From Prevotellaceae bacterium (GTDB lineage Bacteria > Bacteroidota > Bacteroidia > Bacteroidales > Bacteroidaceae), in assembly GCA_021204715.1 (NCBI GenBank), contig JAJPYW010000147.1:1-15148 (forward strand): a DNA stretch of 15,148 bases. Direction: 5' to 3'. How positions within the stretch are numbered: position 1 is the first letter of the stretch; each line of letters starts with the position of its first letter. A program made the translations under genes and the position numbers. Shown here in pieces: positions 1 to 5,829 of the stretch. A model generated the notes under the pieces. It searched no databases. It was not told where the DNA came from and was given only the letters and a program-made list of their open reading frames with translations.

Positions 1-210
1 TTGGGCGACTGCGTATGGGATACCAAGACCAACTTGGAGAAGCGCATGTGTGCCGAAGCCGGTGCTTGCGAGGACAAGAAGCGCATCGCCACCCGCGCCA
101 AAGCTTTGAACTTGGACGCCATTCACGACACCGTTCACGAAATGGCCAAGGACGAAGCCCGTCACGGCAAAGGTTTCGAAGGTCTGTACAACCGCTACTT
201 CAAGAAATAA
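1..210 (+). CDS. NADH peroxidase / reverse rubrerythrin, C-terminal part (5' end outside window)
   Basis: The first 69 visible codons are open from base 1, so this is the 3' end of a longer gene (family members are about 180-190 residues). The visible part reads like the last helices of the ferritin-like diiron domain of rubrerythrin-family NADH peroxidases: a DTKTNLEKR segment, then [11 protein letters not shown] and [12 protein letters not shown], which supplies a diiron-site E-x-x-H type ligand pair (E and H of DEARH), and a C-terminal NRYFKK. In this family the enzyme reduces hydrogen peroxide to water in the cytoplasm of anaerobes, with electrons from NAD(P)H passed through rubredoxin-like domains that would lie upstream of this window. 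The TTG at base 1 is an internal Leu codon, not a start. The gene ends at TAA 208-210 and is followed by a strong terminator. Confidence 0.85.
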   Translation: MGDCVWDTKTNLEKRMCAEAGACEDKKRIATRAKALNLDAIHDTVHEMAKDEARHGKGFEGLYNRYFKK

Positions 211-241
211 GCGCTGAGGTAGCGCACCCGTTAGAAAAACG

Positions 242-278
242 GCGGGGATGTGTTCGGGCACACATCCCCGCTTTTTTT
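242..278 (+). terminator. Rho-independent terminator of the NADH peroxidase gene
   Basis: A 12-bp perfect stem (242-253 with 260-271, GC-rich) closes a 6-base loop and is followed directly by seven T residues (272-278). It lies 31 bases after the stop codon. This is the clearest terminator in the window and works in the plus direction. Confidence 0.9.
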
Positions 279-342
279 ATACCCTTTCCACAAGCGCGAA
301 CAATAGCTTTTCCCATAAACACCGCCACGCTTTCCGGGCTTT

Positions 343-572
343 TATCGAAGCGTTTCCATGCAGTCTATCGAAGCGTTTCCATGCAGTCTATCGAAGCGTT
401 TCGATAGATCTTCATCAATACTATCGTTATAACCTCATCATTACTATCATGAGGATGAGTCGAAGCGCTTCCACTCGGCGAATCGAAGCGCTTCCACTCA
501 ACTCAAGCAATACTGTCGATACAACTTCATCATCACATTCGTTGCAAACTCATCAATGCTTTCCTTAGGGTG
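343..572. repeat. Degenerate 23-bp tandem array, ten units in strict register
   Basis: Ten consecutive 23-base units start at 343, 366, 389, 412, 435, 458, 481, 504, 527 and 550. Family A contains TCGAAGCG(T/C)TTCC (units 1, 2, 3, 6, 7); units 1 and 2 are identical over all 23 bases. Family B begins with TCATCA or holds CAATACT (units 4, 5, 8, 9, 10); for example TCATCA recurs at 412, 435, 527 and 550. The order is therefore AAABBAABBB. The A core is near-palindromic (GAAGCGCTTC at 462-471 and 485-494 is perfect; 389-406 is an 18-base near-palindrome). There are no unique spacers, so it is not a CRISPR. It sits downstream of the terminated NADH peroxidase gene and contains no convincing ORF. 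Function unknown. Confidence 0.85.
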
Positions 573-639
573 TATAAACTCGAGTTTGTAGATGTAGAAA
601 CTCGAGTTTATAATACCTAAGAACTCGAGTTTATAGGTG
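573..639. repeat. Three ACTCGAGT palindromic units at 22-23 bp spacing
   Basis: The palindrome AAACTCGAGTTT occurs at 576-587 and 598-609, and GAACTCGAGTTT at 621-632, each flanked by TATA/TAGA-like A+T bases. Spacing is 22 then 23 bases, close to the period of the adjoining array but in a different phase. Read on the minus strand, two units encode YKLEF in one frame, which I take as a by-product. The block could be operator-like sites, a repeat family or a nucleoid-associated element; the sequence alone does not decide. Confidence 0.75.
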
Positions 640-902
640 TATAGATTCCATTCCACAGCATACAAGGAACGGACTCCGTGAAAGCCGGATACTTCACCAA
701 AGCCAAAAAAGGCACGAAGGCAACGAGTACCACCAAGCACAACGCCCCGACGCACGCCTTAAAAGAGTAAAGTCGCGCCACGCCCGCCACAAACAGCAAC
801 ACCTGCGAGCCGTTTACAAGCAGTATGCGGTTTGTCACACGGCGCAGTTCGTCCCCGGCTTGCGGGTGTTGTTGTTTGTAACGGGCTTCGGGTTGCGGGC
901 AT
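617..902 (-). CDS. Possible small two-helix membrane protein, start frame unclear (maybe frameshifted)
   Basis: On the minus strand an open frame ending at TAG 617-619 encodes a charged/Gln-rich stretch (EARYKQQHPQAGDELRR) and then two strongly hydrophobic segments, roughly codons over 835-770 and 765-695, with codon use like the neighbouring genes. I do not recognise a family. No ATG lies in this frame downstream of a good minus-strand -7 box (TACATTTGC, 925-917). The well-placed ATG at 902-900 is in the adjacent frame. Dropping one base of the CCC just after that ATG would give an uninterrupted protein of about 94 residues starting M-P-Q-P-E-A-R-Y. The alternatives are a GTG start at 838-836 (about 73 residues), in-frame ATGs at 952 or 973 upstream of the -7 box, a decayed gene, or chance. 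The frame also runs open antisense through pheS, which weakens the case. Confidence 0.35.
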
Positions 903-916
903 GGATCTTCGGTCGT

Positions 917-925
917 GCAAATGTA
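917..925 (-). promoter_or_regulatory. Putative Bacteroidetes -7 box for the small minus-strand ORF
   Basis: TACATTTGC on the minus strand matches the Bacteroidetes sigma-ABfr -7 consensus TAnnTTTG. Transcription would begin near 910, just before the ATG at 902-900. No clear -33 TTTG is seen at the expected distance, so this is a weak call. Confidence 0.3.
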
Positions 926-1001
926 TCGGTTTAATCTGCGGGGCGAACCCATTGGCGGCAAAATATTCAACATACACGCAACGATTGACGGAAGAAAACA
1001 G

Positions 1002-1010
1002 TATCTTTGC
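1002..1010 (+). promoter_or_regulatory. Putative pheS promoter (-7 box)
   Basis: TATCTTTGC matches the Bacteroidetes -7 consensus TAnnTTTG. It lies about 60 bases before the pheS start. A TTG at 985-987 is nearer than the usual 19-21 bases, so the -33 element is uncertain. Confidence 0.45.
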
Positions 1011-1072
1011 AACGTCTTTGCAAAGGCGGTCCAAAGTGGACTGTTTGTCAAGGTAACGAAAGGGACATGGAT

Positions 1073-2107
1073 ATGCTGACAAAAATCAACCAGTTGTTGC
1101 AAGAGGTACAAGCATTGCAGGCCGGCAACGCGGAGGAGATAGAAGCGCTGCGCATCAAGTACTTGGGTAAGAAGGGCGTCATCAACGAATTGATGGCCGA
1201 TTTCCGCAATGTGCCCGCCGAGGCGAAGAAATCGGTGGGTATGGAGCTGAACAAGCTCAAAGAACAAGCGCAGGAGAAGATTGCCGCCTTGAAAGCGCAA
1301 TTCAAGGAGCGCAAGAGCGGCCTTGAAGAGTTGGACCTTACGCGCACGCCCTATCCCGTGGGCGTGGGCACACGCCACCCGCTCTCTATCGTGAAGAACG
1401 AGATTGTGGACATCTTCGCCCGCATGGGCTTCAACATAGCCGACGGCCCCGAGGTGGAGGACGACTGGCATGTGTTCTCTTCGATGAACTTCGCCGAGGA
1501 CCATCCGGCACGCGACATGCAGGACACCTTCTTCATCGAGGAGGGGGCCGAGAACGTGTCGCACAACATCATACTGCGCACCCACACTTCGAGCGTGCAG
1601 AGCCGTGTAATGGAGACCACCAAGCCTCCCATACGCGTCATCTGCCCGGGGCGGGTGTACCGCAACGAGGCCATCAGCTACCGCGCGCACGCTTTCTTCC
1701 ACCAAGTGGAAGCGCTCTATGTAGACAAGCAAGTCTCTTTCGCCGACTTGCGGCAAGTGCTGCTTGTTTTCGCCCGGCAGATGTTCGGCGAGGACACCAA
1801 GATACGCCTGCGCCCCTCTTACTTCCCCTTCACGGAGCCGAGCGCCGAGATGGACATCAGCTGCAACATCTGCGGCGGCAAGGGTTGCCCCTTCTGCAAG
1901 GGCACCGGCTGGGTGGAGATATTGGGCTGCGGCATGGTAGACCCGAATGTGCTGGAGCTGAACGGCATCGACAGCAAGGTGTACAGCGGTTACGCCATCG
2001 GCATGGGCATTGAGCGCATCACCAACTTGAAGTACCGTGTGAACGACTTGCGCCTCTTCTCTGAAAACGACCTGCGCTTCTTGAAGGAGTTCCAAACGGC
2101 TTATTGA
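1073..2107 (+). CDS. pheS: Phenylalanyl-tRNA synthetase alpha subunit
   Basis: PheS is the catalytic subunit of the (alpha-beta)2 enzyme that charges tRNA-Phe in the cytoplasm. From the chosen start the protein has 344 residues, normal for the family. Residues 1-85 form the N-terminal coiled coil that contacts tRNA. The class II core follows: motif 2 around 195-211 (VYRNEAISYRAHAFFHQ) and motif 3 at 309-315 (IGMGIER). A four-cysteine knuckle, C264-x2-C267-x4-C272-x2-C275, is also present. ATG 1073 is preferred over ATG 1067 because MLTKINQLL aligns with the usual Bacteroides N-terminus and an AAAGGG at 1059-1064 is then 8 bases upstream; upstream in-frame codons to 1007 lie over the promoter. 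pheT is not adjacent, as is common in this phylum; the next gene is nth. Confidence 0.97.
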   Translation: MLTKINQLLQEVQALQAGNAEEIEALRIKYLGKKGVINELMADFRNVPAEAKKSVGMELNKLKEQAQEKIAALKAQFKERKSGLEELDLTRTPYPVGVGTRHPLSIVKNEIVDIFARMGFNIADGPEVEDDWHVFSSMNFAEDHPARDMQDTFFIEEGAENVSHNIILRTHTSSVQSRVMETTKPPIRVICPGRVYRNEAISYRAHAFFHQVEALYVDKQVSFADLRQVLLVFARQMFGEDTKIRLRPSYFPFTEPSAEMDISCNICGGKGCPFCKGTGWVEILGCGMVDPNVLELNGIDSKVYSGYAIGMGIERITNLKYRVNDLRLFSENDLRFLKEFQTAY

Positions 2108-2108
2108 C

Positions 2109-2127
2109 GCCGTGCCTGACGGCCTTT
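2109..2127 (+). terminator. Weak hairpin after pheS, possible attenuator or terminator
   Basis: A 5-bp stem (2109-2113 with 2119-2123) with a 5-base loop is followed by CTTT. A second small inverted repeat, GGCGCC at 2159-2164 and 2175-2180, lies before nth. Neither has a strong T tract, so readthrough from pheS into nth is plausible. Confidence 0.25.
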
Positions 2128-2204
2128 CTACCTGTCGGGAGCGTGCCGTGCCGGCCGTGGCGCCATGTAAAGGCGGCGCCCCGTTACCATAGGAACACAG
2201 TGAG

Positions 2205-2936
2205 ATGAATACAGCGGAACGTTACAAGAAAGTTATCGAGTGGTTCCGGGTGAACCGCCCCCAAGCGGAGACGGAACTGCGTTACAACAGCCCTTACGAG
2301 TTGTTGGTGGCGGTGATGCTCTCGGCCCAATGCACCGACAAGCGGGTGAACATGACCACGCCCGCGCTCTTCCGCGACTTTCCCACGCCCGAAGCGTTGG
2401 CCGCCGCCACGCCCGATGTGGTATATGACTACATACGCAGCATCTCCTACCCCAACAGCAAGGCCAAGCACTTGGTGGAGATGGCGCGCATGTTGGTGGA
2501 TACGTATCACGGCCAGGTGCCCGACACCCTTGAAGCGCTCGTGAAGTTGCCCGGCGTGGGGCGCAAAACGGCCAATGTGGTGCAGTCGGTGGTGTTCCAC
2601 AAAGCGGCCATGGCGGTGGACACGCACGTGTTCCGCGTGAGCCACCGCTTGGGGTTGGTAAACGCCCGTTGCACCACCCCGCTCAGTGTGGAGAAGGCGT
2701 TGGTAAAGCACATCGCTGAAGCTGACATTTCCATTGCCCACCACTGGCTGATACTGCACGGACGGTATGTGTGCCAAGCGCGCGCGCCGCAGTGCGCGGC
2801 GTGCGGGCTAAAGACGGTGTGCAAGGCATACGGAAAGCTGCACGGGAAGATGACGGCTTGCCCCGCCGGTGATGAAGCGCCTGAAACGGTTGTGGAAGGC
2901 AACCTGCAAAGCACGCCGGCCGGTGACAAAGCGTGA
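2205..2936 (+). CDS. nth: Endonuclease III (DNA glycosylase / AP lyase)
   Basis: Nth removes oxidised pyrimidines and nicks abasic sites in base-excision repair. The 243-residue protein has the full signature: helix-hairpin-helix LPGVGRKTAN at 115-124 with the catalytic Lys121, the catalytic Asp139 in VDTHVFR, and a [4Fe-4S] loop of exact spacing C190-x6-C197-x2-C200-x5-C206. ATG 2205 is preceded by AGGAA (2191-2195) at a workable distance, and the sequence after it matches Bacteroides Nth proteins from the first helix. It starts 97 bases after pheS on the same strand, so it may be partly co-transcribed. The C-terminus (about 211-243) runs beyond the usual end and is low-complexity, with PAGD repeated at 220-223 and 238-241; its role is unknown. 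Confidence 0.96.
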   Translation: MNTAERYKKVIEWFRVNRPQAETELRYNSPYELLVAVMLSAQCTDKRVNMTTPALFRDFPTPEALAAATPDVVYDYIRSISYPNSKAKHLVEMARMLVDTYHGQVPDTLEALVKLPGVGRKTANVVQSVVFHKAAMAVDTHVFRVSHRLGLVNARCTTPLSVEKALVKHIAEADISIAHHWLILHGRYVCQARAPQCAACGLKTVCKAYGKLHGKMTACPAGDEAPETVVEGNLQSTPAGDKA

Positions 2937-2965
2937 AAGGAATGGATGTGAAAAATAGTGTCTTA

Positions 2966-3000
2966 TTTGCCTTATTCTTTAAAAATTATTACTAATTTTG
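2966..3000 (+). promoter_or_regulatory. Putative promoter of the DUF3332 gene
   Basis: TTTG at 2966-2969 and TAATTTTG at 2993-3000 resemble the -33 and -7 elements of Bacteroidetes promoters. The 23-base gap is a little long. The region is A+T-rich and stands out from its GC-rich surroundings; transcription would start near 3007, giving a roughly 25-base leader without a Shine-Dalgarno sequence. Confidence 0.45.
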
Positions 3001-3031
3001 TATCGACATATAAACAAAAGCTATAACCATC

Positions 3032-3589
3032 ATGAGAAAATTCAATTTAAAATGGGCAGCTACCGTCATGCTGTGCGGAGCTTTTCTTTGCAGTTCATGT
3101 ATCGGCTCTTTCGGCCTGCACCACAGGTTGATTGAATGGAACGAAGGCGTCGGCAGCAAGTTTGTCAACGAATTAGTTTTCGTGGCCATGTACATTGTCC
3201 CCGTCTACGAGGTGAGCTATATAGCCGATATCTTGGTGATCAACTCCATCGAGTTCTGGAGCGGAAGCAACCCCATGGCCAGCGTGGGCGACGTCAAGAA
3301 GGTGAAGGGCGAGAACGGGAACTATTTCGTGGAGACGCTGGAAAACGGCTACTCCATTACGAAAGAGGGTGAGTCCACTTCCATGGAGCTGCTCTATGAC
3401 AGCGAGCTGAACACGTGGAACGTGGTGGCCGGCGGCGTGAGCGCCGAACTGTTGCAGATGAACGGCGACGGTACCGCCCAAATGATGTTGCCCGACGGTG
3501 AAGGACTCACCGTGACATTGGACGCACAAGGCGTGGCGGCAGCACGCAGGGCGGCCATGACCGATACCTATTATTACGCCGCCAACTGA
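3032..3589 (+). CDS. DUF3332-family lipoprotein
   Basis: The 185-residue product has a lipoprotein signal: MRKFNLK, a hydrophobic core and a lipobox ending at Cys23 (CSSC). The segment after it (SFGLHHRLIEWNEGVGSKFVNE, then a hydrophobic stretch around 48-70 and INSIEFWSGSNP) is the conserved heart of DUF3332, a Bacteroidales and proteobacterial family of unknown function. The hydrophobic stretch may be a membrane helix or a buried strand. The rest (about 85-180) looks like a beta-rich domain with GD/GE turns. It has its own likely promoter and its stop lies only 13 bases from the stop of the convergent AbgT gene, with no evident terminator between them. The family name is from motif recognition; no molecular role can be assigned. 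Confidence 0.8.
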   Translation: MRKFNLKWAATVMLCGAFLCSSCIGSFGLHHRLIEWNEGVGSKFVNELVFVAMYIVPVYEVSYIADILVINSIEFWSGSNPMASVGDVKKVKGENGNYFVETLENGYSITKEGESTSMELLYDSELNTWNVVAGGVSAELLQMNGDGTAQMMLPDGEGLTVTLDAQGVAAARRAAMTDTYYYAAN

Positions 3590-3602
3590 CAAGCGGCCAA
3601 GC

Positions 3603-5051
3603 CTACAGTCCCAAGGGTAACCGGCAGAGGTGCCAAAGCACGAGCAACGCCGTCCAAGCGAGAAAAATGACGAGCGCGTAGCGCCAAGTGTGGCGCAAGA
3701 GCGTGCCGTAACCCGCGCGGCGGTCGTAATGGTACAGGTAGGATAGAACCAACGGCATGTAGGGCAAGAGCGGCGTAAGCACATTGGTTACACTGTCCCC
3801 GACGCGGTATGCGCAGAGCACCGTTTCGGGGACAATGTTTTTCTGTGCCAACAAGGGCACGAAGATGAACGCCATAAAGCCCCACTTGGCAGTGGCCGAA
3901 GGCAGGAAGAGGTTGACAACGGCGGCGGTGAACACAAACAGGGGCAATGCCCACAAGCCGTCGGGGAACAGTGCCGACAAGCCACCGGCCACCGTGAGCG
4001 CGAGATACTCGCCCAAGTGGGAATAAGTGAGACAAGCGGACAGCTGGGCGGCGAAGAAGGCGATGACAAGGTAGGTGCCTATCAACCGCACGGGCTGCGC
4101 GAAGCCCTCGGCCACGTCGGTATCGTTGTGGTAACGTCCCGAGGCGAAGCCGTAAACCATGCCCATGAGCCCGATGCCTATAGAGAGCAGGAAAGACACG
4201 CCCACGATAAAGGGCGAGTGGATGAGCCCGCCACCCGCGCTCTTCAATATACCCCAAGGCGAGAAAGTGGCCAACAGGACAAGCGATGCATAGCACACAC
4301 CCACCGCCACTGCCGTGAACAGGGCGCGGCGCTCCTTGCGCGAGCGTTGCTTGCCGGCGGCAACAACCGTGTCGCCTTCATACTTGCCAAGGCGGGGCAA
4401 CAGCCTTCTGCGGGTAATGTGGTAGATGATAAAGCCCGCCAAGACGAGGGAGCAAGCAAGGAAATAGTAGTTGCACAAAGGCCCCACCTTCCCGAAAGAT
4501 ATGCCGCAAGTATAGGCCGCCTCGCGTGCGGTAGTGGACAGCTGCGGGTCGAGCGTGGTCAGGAAGAGGTTGACACCATAGCCGCACGCCACCGAGACGT
4601 AGGCCGTGAGCAGGCCGCCTGCCGGGTGCAGGCCGGCCGCTTGGAACAGCAGGGCGGCAAGGGGTAGCAGCAGTACATAACCGGCGTCGCCCACCACGTT
4701 GGAAAGCAATCCCGCCACAATGACACCCCACAGCACACGCTGCGGGCGCGGCGCGCGTCCGTTGCGCAGGCAGGCTTCCATGAAACCGGAATGGCGCGCG
4801 ATGCCGATGCAGCAAATGGCCACCACGCCCATTCCCCACGGGGTGAAGCCCGTGAAGTTGCCCACCGCATGGCTCAACAGCCAACGTATTCCTTCGGGGC
4901 CGAGCAGGCTCTGCACGGCAATCTCACGGCCCGTGCGGGGATGGGGCACGGAGAGTCCGTAGCTGTCGCATATCCACGACAGGAAGAGCGCGGCCAACGT
5001 CAGCAGGCAGAAGAGGGTGGCGGGATGAAGGGTGAAGCGCTTGGTTTTCAT
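3603..5051 (-). CDS. AbgT-family transporter (p-aminobenzoyl-glutamate transporter-like)
   Basis: A 482-residue polytopic inner-membrane protein with about ten or more hydrophobic segments and a charged cytoplasmic loop near 212-243. Family motifs are present: a first hairpin with SNVVGDAGYVLL near 117-128, SATAKW at 385-390, and RVGDSVTNVLTPLLPY at 416-431, all typical of AbgT proteins. Characterised members are AbgT of E. coli (uptake of p-aminobenzoyl-glutamate) and MtrF/YdaH (ion-driven antimetabolite export), so substrate and direction here are open. It is the last gene of a minus-strand operon: its ATG lies 12 bases after the stop of the response regulator. Length matches the family (about 490-510). 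The placement suggests that its expression follows the sensor system upstream. Confidence 0.88.
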   Translation of the reverse strand: MKTKRFTLHPATLFCLLTLAALFLSWICDSYGLSVPHPRTGREIAVQSLLGPEGIRWLLSHAVGNFTGFTPWGMGVVAICCIGIARHSGFMEACLRNGRAPRPQRVLWGVIVAGLLSNVVGDAGYVLLLPLAALLFQAAGLHPAGGLLTAYVSVACGYGVNLFLTTLDPQLSTTAREAAYTCGISFGKVGPLCNYYFLACSLVLAGFIIYHITRRRLLPRLGKYEGDTVVAAGKQRSRKERRALFTAVAVGVCYASLVLLATFSPWGILKSAGGGLIHSPFIVGVSFLLSIGIGLMGMVYGFASGRYHNDTDVAEGFAQPVRLIGTYLVIAFFAAQLSACLTYSHLGEYLALTVAGGLSALFPDGLWALPLFVFTAAVVNLFLPSATAKWGFMAFIFVPLLAQKNIVPETVLCAYRVGDSVTNVLTPLLPYMPLVLSYLYHYDRRAGYGTLLRHTWRYALVIFLAWTALLVLWHLCRLPLGL

Positions 5052-5063
5052 GGCGTGCCGCTT

Positions 5064-5792
5064 TTACTCGTCGTCGGCCTCCAACCGGTCTATGTCGAGG
5101 ATGCGCAGCTCCAAGGCGCGCACCACCAAGCGGGTGGCGTTCACGCCCAAGCGTTCACCTTGGGAGAAAAGCCGGCCCACCAAGTCGTTCTGCCGCTTCT
5201 CGAGCGACTTCACGCCGAAAGGCATCCCTTTCAGGTTGGCAATCATCTCCTTGGTATAGCCCAAGGCCAAGTGGCGCAGGAAGCGCTCGTCGTACTCGTC
5301 GATGTCGTAACGGATGACGGCCTCCTGCCGCCTTGCCTCGCCTATTACGGAACGTTTGAAACGCTCCACGATACGCTCCAATATGGGGTAGTTGAAGACG
5401 AGCTTCTTGCCGTCCATGACGGCCTGCACGTCGGTCTTGGTGAGCAGTTCGCCGGTCTTCAGAATGATGCCGTCGGCACCGGCGTCGAGCGCCTCTACCC
5501 ACAGCTTCTCATTGAGTACCTCGCCGGTGAATATCAATACATGCACGCCGGGATAGCGGGCGGTGACGTTGCGGCATATCTCCACGCCGATGGTGGTGGA
5601 ACCGCCCAATCCCAAGTCCAAGAGGACAAGGTCGGGCACGGCGCGCTCCATCAAAGGCCAGAACTCCCGCTCGGTCATGGCGGTGCCGATGACCTCGGCT
5701 TCGGGTATCTCGTAGCGGAATATCTCTTCGGTACCCTTCAACTCCAATTTCACATCTTCTACGATGATGACTTTAAATTTCTTTGCTTCCAT
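5064..5792 (-). CDS. NarL/LuxR-type response regulator
   Basis: The 242-residue protein has an N-terminal receiver domain (about 6-125) with the acidic pair E12 and D13, phospho-acceptor D59 in LVLLDLGLGG, T89 in FTGE and K112 in ILKTGE, all the residues needed for phosphorylation. A linker follows, then a C-terminal helix-turn-helix of LuxR/GerE type at about 170-232 (FLRHLALGYTKEMIANL, then VKSLEKRQNDL, then VNATRLVVRALE). It should be a DNA-binding transcription factor in the cytoplasm. It starts 37 bases after the stop of the double sensor kinase and ends 12 bases before the AbgT gene, so it is the obvious partner of that kinase. Targets are not shown by the sequence; self-regulation and AbgT control are reasonable guesses. 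Confidence 0.9.
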   Translation of the reverse strand: MEAKKFKVIIVEDVKLELKGTEEIFRYEIPEAEVIGTAMTEREFWPLMERAVPDLVLLDLGLGGSTTIGVEICRNVTARYPGVHVLIFTGEVLNEKLWVEALDAGADGIILKTGELLTKTDVQAVMDGKKLVFNYPILERIVERFKRSVIGEARRQEAVIRYDIDEYDERFLRHLALGYTKEMIANLKGMPFGVKSLEKRQNDLVGRLFSQGERLGVNATRLVVRALELRILDIDRLEADDE

Positions 5793-5829
5793 TCGTTATC
5801 TTATATAGCATGGTTGGCTGTCATTGCTG

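Noticed and set aside
343..639. CRISPR array
   Set aside because: Units abut each other without unique spacers, are degenerate, and no cas genes are present.
343..639. Operator cluster controlling pheS
   Set aside because: The block is more than 350 bases upstream of the likely pheS -7 box, with a possible opposite-strand gene between; direct control of pheS is not supported.
617..2095. Long minus-strand frame of 492 codons covering pheS
   Set aside because: Most of it is antisense to pheS, which has full family identity; only the part outside pheS (617-902) has independent protein-like character.
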